Assembly (NCBI GenBank): GCA_019828595.1
Contig: JAHQRK010000013.1
Span: forward strand, 1,271,501 to 1,335,500
Direction of reading: 5' to 3'
DNA: 64,000 nt
Source of the DNA: Aphanomyces cochlioides
Lineage: Eukaryota; Oomycota; Saprolegniomycetes; Saprolegniales; Verrucalvaceae
This document shows, one piece after another, positions 28,801 to 37,899 of this stretch. The notes beneath the pieces were generated by a model that was given only the letters and a program-made list of their open reading frames with translations, had not been told where the DNA came from and did not search any database. Made by a program: the position numbers and the translations under genes. Every line of letters starts with the position of its first letter. Within the stretch, counting starts at the first letter, position 1.

Positions 28801-31166
28801 ATTGAATTAACATTAGACACTTGTGTAGCTAGCATGTTCCAGTTGTGAATCAAATCATGTTGTAAACGAAAGTACTCACTGTCATCAAGGATACGGCCCA
28901 TGTTCTCAACAATCGTTGCAAATGGCATTGAACTCAAATCGATGTCAGGTCTTGAATGAACGGTAAAATCCACACTGACAGATTTTGCAACTGGTCGTTT
29001 TCGCTTGCGTTGGTGACGTCTACTTGACAGCTCAATGTCGAAGTCGACGTTTGTCACTAAAGCGGGATCCTCTCTCTCGTCGTGCACGATCATGTTGTGG
29101 AGAACAATACAAGTCATCATGATGGAATGTAATCGTTCAACTGTCCAAGCACGAGCAGGGTTCTTTACAATTGCAAATCTTGATTGTAATACACCAAACG
29201 CACGCTCGACATCTTTTCGTACGGATTCTTGTTGCTTTGCAAAGTGTTGTTTTGCAGGACCAATTGGATCTGGGATAGACTTCATAAACACAGGCCAATT
29301 AGGATATATGCCGTCGACAAGACAATATGGAGTAGAGTATTCATGCCCATTCACGTAATACGTCACTTTTGGTAGTGTGTCATTCACAAATGAGTGGAGA
29401 AATGGAGATTGCTGTAGGACATTGACATCATTCAAGCTTCCTGGCATGCCAAAAAAAGCATGCCAGAACCATAAGTCATAAGACACGGCAGCTTCTAGGA
29501 CAATGCAAGTCCCTTTTGGACCTTTGAACGACCCATGCCAAGCTTTAGGACAATTATCCCATTTCCACGCCATGTAGTCCAATGAGGCAGGCATACCAGG
29601 AAAACCACGCTGTCCGTTTTCTTGAAGGATTCGTTCCATATCTTCAGGTGAAGGCTTGCGCAAGTAGACTGGACCAAATTTATTGATGACAGCATCACAA
29701 AATCGGTACAAGCAGTCGCTTGCAGAGGATTCGCTTATTCGCACATATTCGTCGAGTGTTCCACGAGGTCCTCGACCTCGTCTGTGAGATGAAAATTTGC
29801 GTCCACTTCGAGCTACCTCCGCGCGTCTCTGAGCAGTAGTCTGTGGGTCAAGTGCGTGTACAGGAGTTGGTGCTGGGGCTGCGGAGCGATCGATCCACCA
29901 ATGCGGATGAAAGTCTTCTGGTCGCAACATGGTTTGAGATCTTCGTAAGGCATGAAGTTTATGTACGCAAGGTAAGCCAGTTGTACGAGTGTAGACCCTG
30001 GTGCAAGGACGCATCGAAACCATTGACAACTGCGCGCGACATTGCAATAGGGCATAAGTGTGAATAACTGACCGCACGGCATCAAACATTGGTTTCATCA
30101 AGTCAATTCGTTGCTTCATTTTGGAGTCTGACAGCACTTCTCTGTATTCTTGAATCGAGATTCCCCACCAGCCCTCAAGTTTTTTGTATATGGCCAGCAT
30201 ATCGATTTCGGAAGAATTCAGCCATCGTTTGAAACTTCGATGATATCCTTCGACACGAGATGTTGCTTGTAAACCAAAATGGACAACTTGGTTTGTCCAT
30301 ACTCGAACGATGCGTTGATTCCAATGGTGTAGCCATGTTTGGTCAATATAATCAGCCTCTTCTTCTGATATTGCACACAAACGTTGCCGACATGACTCGT
30401 ATTCAGTCTCCGATGTCGCTCGAACAAGTTCGTGAAATACAGTACAGAACGCACGATGCTGGGGAGAGTCAACAAGCGTTGCCCTTTGTGACAATGAACT
30501 GGTAGGTTGGGCAATCTTTTGACATGCCAGTCGTGCATGAGTCTCTACAGCCTTAACAACATGCCATAAGCAAAGAAGCATGGGTACATTCGGAAATATT
30601 TCTTCAAGCGCATTCAGTAGGGCCAAATCTCGATCAACAAGAAAAGTGTTTGGCGCCATAATCGATCGTACTTTCAAGCACTCTCTGACAATGTCACCAG
30701 CACGCAGGTCCACGCAAGCAAAAACTCCAGCTCCAGCGCCCTCAATTGTCGATGGGCCTGTGGTAACGATCGGCCTTGAAGCGCCATAGCAGCCACGCTT
30801 TCTTGCGTCCCGCAGAGAAAACAAACGCCGGGGAGGTGCAGCCTTGAATAGACGAATCAGCAATCTTGCCGCCTTTCGTTTGTCTTGGGCGCGGGCACGC
30901 CGTTTCGTTTCATTGAGTTTCTTGACTTCATCGGAGACAATCGCAGTGAATCGTATTGCCAGTTTGTGTTTGCGCCAGCAGTGCATTCGAATTGAATTCG
31001 AAATCATGTAGCGAGCCTTGCACTCACGACACGAATATGTCCCGTCTTTATCGGGGAGGATCAGGCTTGAGGGCATTTCTTCGACTTGAGGGGAATTGAC
31101 TTTTGAATCGAAGTGAGTGGCGGCAGTGAGATGTTGCAGCTGATCTTGTGTCGTCAAATCGCACAA
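28794..31166 (-). CDS. Chimeric transposase: C2H2 finger, SET-like snippet, MULE core, SWIM, PIF/Harbinger DDE (790 aa)
   Basis: One uninterrupted frame. Residues 46-67: a C2H2 finger (C46, C49, H62, H67). Residues ~132-163: GPSTIEGAGAGVFACVDLRA, like the opening strand of a SET domain, with no catalytic remainder. Residues ~168-320: MULE transposase middle and end (FLVDRDLALLNALEEIFP, CLWHVVKAVE, ATSRVEGYHRSFKRWL); the first catalytic Asp segment of MULE is missing. Residues ~388-426: SWIM-type Cys/His (C388, C400, H402) then FHPHWWID. From ~469 a PIF/Harbinger transposase: LDEYVRISES, SLDYMAWKW (D530), GMPGSLNDVNVL (D580), LVDGIYP (D618), RKDVERAFGVLQ (E654). The Harbinger N-terminus is lost, but its catalytic residues look present. 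The frame is open across every junction, which argues for selection or very recent fusion. The MULE half seems catalytically incomplete. Confidence 0.85.
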   Translation of the reverse strand: MCDLTTQDQLQHLTAATHFDSKVNSPQVEEMPSSLILPDKDGTYSCRECKARYMISNSIRMHCWRKHKLAIRFTAIVSDEVKKLNETKRRARAQDKRKAARLLIRLFKAAPPRRLFSLRDARKRGCYGASRPIVTTGPSTIEGAGAGVFACVDLRAGDIVRECLKVRSIMAPNTFLVDRDLALLNALEEIFPNVPMLLCLWHVVKAVETHARLACQKIAQPTSSLSQRATLVDSPQHRAFCTVFHELVRATSETEYESCRQRLCAISEEEADYIDQTWLHHWNQRIVRVWTNQVVHFGLQATSRVEGYHRSFKRWLNSSEIDMLAIYKKLEGWWGISIQEYREVLSDSKMKQRIDLMKPMFDAVRSVIHTYALLQCRAQLSMVSMRPCTRVYTRTTGLPCVHKLHALRRSQTMLRPEDFHPHWWIDRSAAPAPTPVHALDPQTTAQRRAEVARSGRKFSSHRRGRGPRGTLDEYVRISESSASDCLYRFCDAVINKFGPVYLRKPSPEDMERILQENGQRGFPGMPASLDYMAWKWDNCPKAWHGSFKGPKGTCIVLEAAVSYDLWFWHAFFGMPGSLNDVNVLQQSPFLHSFVNDTLPKVTYYVNGHEYSTPYCLVDGIYPNWPVFMKSIPDPIGPAKQHFAKQQESVRKDVERAFGVLQSRFAIVKNPARAWTVERLHSIMMTCIVLHNMIVHDEREDPALVTNVDFDIELSSRRHQRKRKRPVAKSVSVDFTVHSRPDIDLSSMPFATIVENMGRILDDSEYFRLQHDLIHNWNMLATQVSNVNSIY

Positions 31167-31256
31167 ATTACGATTGGTTGATATTTATGACTTCTACGGG
31201 TAGACTGACGTGTCTCATTTTTATTGGTTGTTTACTACTTGATTGTCTGTCGTGAG

Positions 31257-31693
31257 AGAGTTGTAATTCAATGTGCGCTGGGTGTTCGCACAAAATTCTA
31301 TTGGACAATATTGACATATATTGACAACCAACAAGTTGATTTTGATTGGCCGAACCTATTTTGAATTTGTCAGAGTCAACTCAAGGAGATAAATTTTGAT
31401 TGGCCACGACTCCTTTTAGTCGCCAAGTGTACATTTAGGTAGATTATGTCGGCGGCTTAGCACATTAGCATTGCTTTCCACCTTGAATAACTATTTTCTA
31501 TGGATCTATGTCGATTTACGCTATTTCGCCGAGGAGACGCTCGTGTATTCGTAGGAAAGTTGTTGGCTAATGCTCAGAAAGACCTCGCTCACTAGTAGTA
31601 CTAATGTATCTCTGTTGTCAACTATACGGGTATACAAATTCCATGTATAAGGTGTAGACATTTAAAAAGAGGGGTGGGATATTTAGGGCCTCC
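31257..31693 (-). repeat. Right long terminal inverted repeat of the MULE
   Basis: Inverted partner of 27165-27602; ends beside the direct repeat copy at 31694-31704. Confidence 0.9.
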
Positions 31694-31704
31694 CATTGAC
31701 CGAG
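31694..31704 (+). repeat. 11-bp direct repeat, right copy (target-site duplication)
   Basis: CATTGACCGAG, identical to 27154-27164. It overlaps the left arm of the palindrome at 31699-31735. Confidence 0.75.
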
Positions 31705-31747
31705 TTGGGCATATGATACATATGCCCAACTCGGTGATATGTATCAT
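31699..31747. repeat. Two overlapping palindromes next to the MULE
   Basis: 31699-31735 has perfect 17-bp arms (ACCGAGTTGGGCATATG, ATA, complement). 31713-31723 pairs with 31737-31747 (ATGATACATAT with ATATGTATCAT). Alternative hairpins share sequence, so the site could switch folds or extrude as a cruciform. Confidence 0.75.
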
Positions 31748-33715
31748 AAAAAGGGCGAGAAAAGGATCTTTCGTTTGCGTCGGAGAGGATAACCTTGCCA
31801 TGGGATCGATCTCTTTCTTCCATTTCGTTTTGCTTGAATTTAATATATTTGGGTGGGTTTCTAAAGTGTGGATAAACCAGGTTGAGTAATACTGGTACAA
31901 CGTCAATAAATTGAGGGGAGACCTCTAGCATTTCCAACGAACACGTTGAATCACAGTGTGGTGCCTTGATAAACTACAATCGCTGCAATCATAGAGGGGA
32001 ACCTCTGAATCAAGAACTGTAACGAATTTTCCAAGCAAGATTACTCCAAGTTTGTCTGCGTTGACTTTTTGTCAAATCCTGCCTCTTGCAATCAAATTAC
32101 CAATGGACAAGTTTTTTGAAGGAATCTCTTCAAGATATTAGTTATACACGTTGACTTGGATGAATAGGGCGAGGATTTATAGCGCTCCCCCAGGAGAATT
32201 CTCTTCAAAGGCTAGAGCAAACGCAGAACTGTTATGTGAATCTCTGAGTACGCATAGTTTCTAGAGGGGGATTTAATTCGTGCGAGGGGTCCAAATTAAT
32301 GTATTGTAGTGCGTTTAAAGTTGGAGGGAAGGTCTTTAGCGAGGTTCTCGTAATCTTTCTTGAAGAATATCATCCACACTCGTAGACTGGTTCCGGGTCA
32401 GTAACGAGGTTTTTGATTCAGATTTTATCAAAGTGACAAACGAATCGAACGTTCCCCGTGACAACCAACATTACAGAATGCTATTTGGACATTATTGTCG
32501 ATGTATACTAATGAAAGGTTCCGAGCGGCTTATTGCCCAAGCACGTTCATTGCGCTTCCAAGTCGATACATTCCTAACGTTCAAGATGACATGCTTCAAG
32601 GGGAATATGATTAGATAGCAAAGTCATCACTTTGATAAGACATATTTGTTATTATCAAAGCGTGAGGCTAAGTTTTAGTCCCCCCTCTCCGCCTCGTTAT
32701 ACATAATGGTCGCGCTAAAAACATAGTCTCAATGTTTGCTTCACCAAACTGTAGGCAAGATAGGTTACTGTAACATCGCAGTGATTTGAGAGTTCGTCTT
32801 GATTGTCCTTGAATTAAAAGACATGATACAGTCGAGCTCGATAAGCTCCAAAATGCAAGTTTATGAGCATTCAATTTATATCGACACAACATTATCGGAA
32901 GGCGAATAGAGCCCCACTTGAGAAGGTCTGAAGGTTACACTTTTTCCTCATAGAATCTACTTGGCCAAGTGCGACCATCATGTTTCGAAGAAGTTGTTTG
33001 CATCCAGTTGTGTTGAACGTTAGCTCTTTGACTTACTGAATCGAGCGGGAGAGATTTGATCACGGGCAATGCAATGTTGACGGCCATTTATTGTCGTACA
33101 AACAAACGAAGAGGTCCATTGTTGTTCTCCAACGGAACAAGTGTCTCGTGTGTCATAATCATTTATGGTGTCGTGAACATGCTCCAGCTTAATGTGTTTT
33201 AACTAATTCATCCTAAATTCTATAGCTCTCATGTCAACCTATATATACTCAAGTAAACAGGCTGCACCTTCCTCGAATATAGCCACATAAGCTTAATGAC
33301 AGACAGAGCTTGGCTTGATTTCAATGCTTTGGCTTGTCGAGGGACCGGCGAACAACTTTTGACGTGGAATATAGCTCTTTGATGCTAATTTAAGTCAATA
33401 CTTGTCTAAACTAATAACTATTATAAATTATAATATTATTTACGGAAGGTTTTCCATAATTGGTTGCCGTTATAACGATATGCGAATCAAACATAAATAC
33501 ATTAGCTTGCAAATCATATCCAATTTCATATCTACACAAAATAGACTAACTTAACGTTGTCTTACTCCACTTCAAAGCCATCTCTTCGCCATGTGTTCAA
33601 CCTTTGCCTTTATTATAATTTCTGTAACAAATAATATTTCTATAAATTAATATTTGTACTGTTATAAGTTATATTTCACAACATTGACTGTCACTTTGAC
33701 TTCAAGTTGGATCTT
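31748..33715. other. Intergenic, about 2 kb without gene
   Basis: AT-rich, short frames only. No repeat or domain recognised. The final part leads into the promoter of the FAD monooxygenase. Confidence 0.45.
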
Positions 33716-33730
33716 TCATTTTCCAATTTG
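33714..33730 (+). promoter_or_regulatory. Oomycete core promoter (Inr + FPR) of the FAD monooxygenase
   Basis: TTTCATTTTCCAATTTG directly precedes the ATG at 33733 and matches the Inr (TCATTTT) plus flanking CAATTT element. The leader would be only ~15 nt. Confidence 0.75.
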
Positions 33731-33732
33731 CA

Positions 33733-35535
33733 ATGCCTTCCGTGGATATCCTGATTGTTGGCGCCGGTCCTTCTGGTCTTGCTGCTGCTTGCGAGCTGAT
33801 TCGCAATGGCGTGTCGAGTATTTTAATCATCGATCGCGTGGACGCCCCGGTCAAGCAAACCAAAGCGTCAGTGCTGTGGCCACGATCGCTCGAGCTCTTG
33901 GCCAACTACGACGGCGTGCTCGACGACATTCACGACCACTGTGAATACGTTCGTCAAGTCAAATTCTACACGGAGACGTCGGTGCTAACTCATGTCAAGC
34001 TGGGCGATCGGTTCGCATCGAGGTTTCAATATGGAGCCCTTTTGGAGCAATGGTACACTGAAAAAGTCATGAAGGCGTACGTTGACAAGCACAACGTGGT
34101 GACGCAACGCAGCGCAGAGCTTGTAGCCTTTTCCTACGTCTCGAACTCAGCCCACACGATCGAAGCCACAATTTTGATCGACAAGGGCCTTCCGACTGAA
34201 CGGACGACTGTCGTTCATTGCAAATATCTCGTCGGTTGTGATGGCGCACGCTCCAGCATCCGCCGCCTTATGAACTGCGCGTTTCAAGGAATTGTCTTGC
34301 CATATGCGTTTATCGGAGTGCATTTCACGTCCTCGACGCCGGTGGCCGTGCAGTCTGACGAAATGCGCATGAGTTCATATCGTGCTGGCATGGCATTCAT
34401 GACGCCAATGCCGAACAAGAGCTATTTGGTCGCGATTGATCTCTCAGCCGAGCAAGACGCTCCTTACTGCGATCCCCACCAAGTAGACTCTCATGGCATG
34501 CCGATTCAGTTGGAATTCACCAAGGAGCAGCTCCAAAGTTTGATATCCGAGCGTTGCGTCCCCGTGACGATCGACCAAGTGATTTGGTCGACGCATTTCC
34601 GAGTCAACGAACGTCTTGCTGAGACCTACTCCGATGGAAATCGCGTCTTTCTTGCTGGAGATGCCTGCCATTGCCATACGCCGCTCGGGGGTCAAGGGAT
34701 GAACACTGGGATCCAAGATGCTGTCAACTTGGGCTGGAAATTGGCTCTGGTGCTCCAAGGCAAGGCCGAGTCGTCGCTTTTGACCACCTACGGCACGGAA
34801 CGGCGACTCGTGGGCGAAGAACTCATTGCATTTACAACCAAGGCGCAAAATATGTCGAGCAATCGCACGCCCGTCGTCCAGTTTTTCAGGAACAATGCGC
34901 TCCGTGTCTTGACGAGCATTCCCTTTGTGGTCGACACGATCGCAGCAACGATTGGGGAAACAATCGTGGCGTACCGAGCAAGCTCCCTCTCAGTTGAAAA
35001 CTGGGTCCTGCCGCCGATATTCCCCTACATCTTGTACCGCCGTCGTCAAAATATCCTGCGGATTTTCCATGCCCGAGTGGTCGCGGGTGGACGAGCCCGT
35101 GTCTTGGACAACACGCCCCTGACGTTCCACACGACGCCTGGCTTCAAATTGATTCTCTTCCAAGGGGCCCCTGGCCATACAGTCTCCCCCTTGACGTACG
35201 ACCAGCTTGTGGCAGTTGGAAGAGAACTGCAGCTTTTGACCAAAGGCATTGTGGCGGATTTTAAGGTCATTCCAGCGTCAGAAGCCAACAACCACGACAT
35301 GTACGGTGTCAAAGGGCAATGCCTCTTTCTCGTCCGCCCTGATGGCTACGTTGGCCTACGCAGCGAGCCTGTATCGATGGACGATGTCTTGAGATATTTG
35401 AAGCATCGCGTTCAATTGACAAGTATCCCTGACACGGGGAGCTTCAAGCCTACTGCGTTTGACTGGGTGCCCTACGTGCTACTGACTCTAGTCGTCGGTG
35501 GGCTCGTCACCACAGCCGTTTTCCTGGCGAAATAG
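33733..35535 (+). CDS. FAD-dependent aromatic-ring monooxygenase (phenol hydroxylase-like) with C-terminal membrane anchor
   Basis: A 600-residue single-exon gene. The N-terminal FAD dinucleotide motif is VGAGPSGLAAACEL (GAGPSG ~10-15); the second flavin-contact motif VGCDGARSSIRR is at ~168-178; the GD motif VFLAGDACHCHTPLGGQGMN at ~305-324. This order defines the group A (PheA/TfdB/UbiH-like) hydroxylases, which use NAD(P)H and O2 to hydroxylate aromatic rings. Residues ~440-565 resemble the thioredoxin-like C-terminal domain of phenol hydroxylases. The last ~22 residues (YVLLTLVVGGLVTTAVFLAK) form a single hydrophobic segment, suggesting a tail-anchored enzyme on ER or outer mitochondrial membrane (inference); most relatives are soluble. 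Substrate unknown. A strong core promoter sits just upstream. Confidence 0.9.
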   Translation: MPSVDILIVGAGPSGLAAACELIRNGVSSILIIDRVDAPVKQTKASVLWPRSLELLANYDGVLDDIHDHCEYVRQVKFYTETSVLTHVKLGDRFASRFQYGALLEQWYTEKVMKAYVDKHNVVTQRSAELVAFSYVSNSAHTIEATILIDKGLPTERTTVVHCKYLVGCDGARSSIRRLMNCAFQGIVLPYAFIGVHFTSSTPVAVQSDEMRMSSYRAGMAFMTPMPNKSYLVAIDLSAEQDAPYCDPHQVDSHGMPIQLEFTKEQLQSLISERCVPVTIDQVIWSTHFRVNERLAETYSDGNRVFLAGDACHCHTPLGGQGMNTGIQDAVNLGWKLALVLQGKAESSLLTTYGTERRLVGEELIAFTTKAQNMSSNRTPVVQFFRNNALRVLTSIPFVVDTIAATIGETIVAYRASSLSVENWVLPPIFPYILYRRRQNILRIFHARVVAGGRARVLDNTPLTFHTTPGFKLILFQGAPGHTVSPLTYDQLVAVGRELQLLTKGIVADFKVIPASEANNHDMYGVKGQCLFLVRPDGYVGLRSEPVSMDDVLRYLKHRVQLTSIPDTGSFKPTAFDWVPYVLLTLVVGGLVTTAVFLAK

Positions 35536-35615
35536 TCCACGAGCACTGCCTTTGGTCGCTTCCTGATGGTCGTATTAATGTAATACACTTGGTTTATGGA
35601 ATTATCCAGGCACAA

Positions 35616-35840
35616 TTATGGGCCGGAGAGGGCCAGGCAGACAGCGACGCATACAAACGCGTAGTGCACGCCATAAGTCTTCGCCATTTCATGGCCAATG
35701 CTTGAGCTCATTCGGGCATCATAGCTGTCATTCCAGAGGAAAGCACTGCCCATGACATTGGAGATGTATGGCTTACTGACAGCCATGCCCAGGACCCGCT
35801 GGAAGAGCTGTATTGAGTGCGTATCACGACGAATTTTCAC
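35616..35840 (-). pseudogene. BT1 folate-biopterin transporter, C-terminal relic
   Basis: The frame contains NVMGSAFLWNDS and GVHYAFVCVAVCLALSGP, matching the late part of the intact transporter at 36244 (HVLGGVFRLNDT, FIHYGLVCVAVCLVW). Only ~75 codons remain, starting mid-protein and ending at an early stop. It is a third, almost erased copy of the tandem BT1 array. Confidence 0.75.
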
Positions 35841-36028
35841 GGGGAACGAGCCAACATGGGGGGAGAGTCAATTAGTTATACTACAAGTTGATTCAAACTT
35901 TTGTCTTGTGGAACTTTTAGCCTGAGGGGGGACATGTTTTGTTGAAATCGCACGATAGTTTAAGCTGTGAGGGTGATGTCAAGATGGATTTCACGCACGA
36001 CGATGAGGTCGAATGCTGATTTACATGT

Positions 36029-36095
36029 AGCCCCCAGCTTCCCCCAGCTTTCCCCACCTCCCCCCAGCTTTCCCCACCTCCCCCCAGCTTCCCCC
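36029..36095. repeat. Short C-rich tandem repeat
   Basis: Units of CCCCCAGCTTTCCCCACCTC repeat about three times with small variations. The plus strand is almost purely pyrimidine, apart from regular AG steps, downstream of the BT1 gene. Nothing indicates function. Confidence 0.7.
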
Positions 36096-36243
36096 AGACT
36101 AGACGAGAGTGGCGAGCCCAGCGCCGTTGCCGCATGGTTCTTCCCTCGTCTACGTACACCCAATTCAAGACAAAAGGAGCTTGAGCTCAAAATGAATAAA
36201 TGCACGCTTGGTTATAAAAAAGATAACCTGGATGATGTAATGT

Positions 36244-37872
36244 CTAGCAGTCCATGCCACCAGCTTGACGGAAGCACGTGACCGAGTCCGACACGATCAA
36301 GAGATTGTAGATGACGGCCACAACGAAAAGGACAGCTCCAGCGAGGGAAATCCAGCCACCGACGCACTTGCTGCCATCGTTGCTTGCCTTCTTCCACTCG
36401 CGGAGCATCTTTCTTTGCGTCGGGAACAACCAAACGAGGCACACCGCGACGCATACAAGCCCGTAGTGAATGAAATATGTGTAGGCGATTTGGTTGTCTC
36501 CATGAATGTAATTTTGAGAGCCACGGGTGTCATTCAAGCGGAAGACGCCACCGAGAACATGGGATAGCGCAGCGCCAATTGGGACAGCCATGGTAGAGCA
36601 CGTTGTGAGGACACCAAAGACAAGACCTTGATTGCCCTCGTCCGAGACTTCCACGGTCGTAAACATCATCAGGATAAACTGCACGGCGCGGGGAATTTCA
36701 CCAGCGAGAGGCACGATAGCAAAGAAGATTTGATTGCGAATGATGTCGTAGATCGACAAGAATTGGCAGACAGCGTCGACACCGTTGAGGATCAAGGTTG
36801 TGAGCACGAGCCATCGTCGCCAGTTCCCCGTCTGTCCCCATTTGCCCACGACGGCCAGCGTCGCGGCAAATGCAGCGCTGCCAATGACGTTCATGATCAT
36901 TGTGTCGACTGAGCTGACGCGAGCCCAGAGGTTTTGGACGTAGCGAGGGGCCACCGAGGGAAAGCTGTTGGCAAGCAGGCTGAAGAAAAAGTTGAATGCC
37001 ATGAGTTGCCACATGCAGCGGGTTTGCAAGAGCGCACGGAATTGAGCGAAATAGCTTGACACGGTGGCCGCCTCCTTCTTGGACTCCTTCACATAGAAAA
37101 ACGTCACGGGAATGGCGAAGAGCACCGCACCGCAGAGGATGAAAAACCAGACGTTGAGGCCCATATCCCAGCTGAAGTCACCGCGAAATCGGTCCGAACT
37201 CAAGCACAAACCGATAAGAAGCGTCGACGCCATGGTCCCAATCGAGCGCACCGAGTACACGATCGTTTGCAGCCTGCCGCGGATCTCGTCGGGTTCACGT
37301 TGGGCGTATTCCACCACCAAGGCATCAGCTGGCACGTCGGCAAAGACGTAGCAAACAGTGGCCAAAGCGCACAAGAAACCAAGACGAGTTCCCTTGGCGT
37401 GAAAGTCGGGGTCCACTGGAATGTCTTTAATGTCTTTGCGGTAATAGCGGTCACTGGAGGGCGAGCCATGGTTCAAGCATGCCAGCGCCAACAAGACGAC
37501 ACCGCAGCAGACCCAACCACCCAGCATGTACGACTTGCGACGATAGCCCATGATGGGAACAACATCCGACAGCAAACCAACGAACGCTTTCAAAGACCAG
37601 CCAAACAGAAAGACCAGTCCAGTCGGGGCGTTGTAGTTTGAGCTAGACAGATCGTAGTAGTTGTTCAAAATGTTGAGCGGAATATGCGGCAGAGCGCCGT
37701 ATAAGAGGCCAATGACGACATATTGACCCACAAGAGCCTTGACTTCGCGGCTGTTGTAAACAAGGGTGCCGTCTGGTTGCGCAACGCCGTTCTCCAAGGC
37801 GTCGAGGGGGGACTTTGGGGTCTTGGCATCGGTGTAGTCAAGGTCACTCCCCTTGTTTGATGATGTTGCCAT
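36244..37872 (-). CDS. BT1-family folate/biopterin transporter (542 aa)
   Basis: Single-exon gene for a multi-pass protein of the BT1 group of the major facilitator superfamily, which carries folates and pterins across membranes. After a hydrophilic N-terminus (~1-45) come about 12 hydrophobic segments. Family-like stretches include VGQYVVIGLLYGALPHIPLN, FGWSLKAFVGLLSDVVPIMG and the loop GYRRKSYMLGGWVCC; DVPADALVVEYAQREPDEIR is a conserved loop mid-protein. A core promoter lies 12-27 nt upstream. It is flanked by a relic copy (35616) and a frameshifted copy (39049) on the same strand, so it is the functional member of a tandem array. Expansion of BT1 transporters is common in oomycetes (family knowledge). 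Confidence 0.92.
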   Translation of the reverse strand: MATSSNKGSDLDYTDAKTPKSPLDALENGVAQPDGTLVYNSREVKALVGQYVVIGLLYGALPHIPLNILNNYYDLSSSNYNAPTGLVFLFGWSLKAFVGLLSDVVPIMGYRRKSYMLGGWVCCGVVLLALACLNHGSPSSDRYYRKDIKDIPVDPDFHAKGTRLGFLCALATVCYVFADVPADALVVEYAQREPDEIRGRLQTIVYSVRSIGTMASTLLIGLCLSSDRFRGDFSWDMGLNVWFFILCGAVLFAIPVTFFYVKESKKEAATVSSYFAQFRALLQTRCMWQLMAFNFFFSLLANSFPSVAPRYVQNLWARVSSVDTMIMNVIGSAAFAATLAVVGKWGQTGNWRRWLVLTTLILNGVDAVCQFLSIYDIIRNQIFFAIVPLAGEIPRAVQFILMMFTTVEVSDEGNQGLVFGVLTTCSTMAVPIGAALSHVLGGVFRLNDTRGSQNYIHGDNQIAYTYFIHYGLVCVAVCLVWLFPTQRKMLREWKKASNDGSKCVGGWISLAGAVLFVVAVIYNLLIVSDSVTCFRQAGGMDC

Positions 37873-37883
37873 TGTCGAGAAGT

Positions 37884-37899
37884 CAATGCGAAAGTGAGC
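37884..37899 (-). promoter_or_regulatory. Oomycete core promoter of the BT1 gene
   Basis: The minus strand reads GCTCACTTTCGCATTG just before the ATG at 37872, an Inr (CTCACTTTC) followed by CATTG. Same layout as the other core promoters in this window. Confidence 0.7.

Larger units (their letters stand above)
27165..31693. mobile_element. Mutator-like element with ~437-bp TIRs carrying a PIF/Harbinger module
   Basis: TIRs are 27165-27602 and 31257-31693, differing at only a handful of positions. The extreme ends (GGTAGACACTAAATATCCC and GGAGGCCCTAAATATCCC) align with one gap. An 11-bp direct repeat flanks both. Long TIRs and the 9-11 bp duplication define a Mutator-like element. Inside are a Myb/SANT-type Harbinger accessory pseudogene (28053-28800, plus) and a 790-aa chimeric transposase (28794-31166, minus) with MULE and Harbinger parts. 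It appears that a Harbinger element, or part of one, was captured or fused within a MULE; near-identical TIRs suggest the composite moved or was converted recently. Confidence 0.85.
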
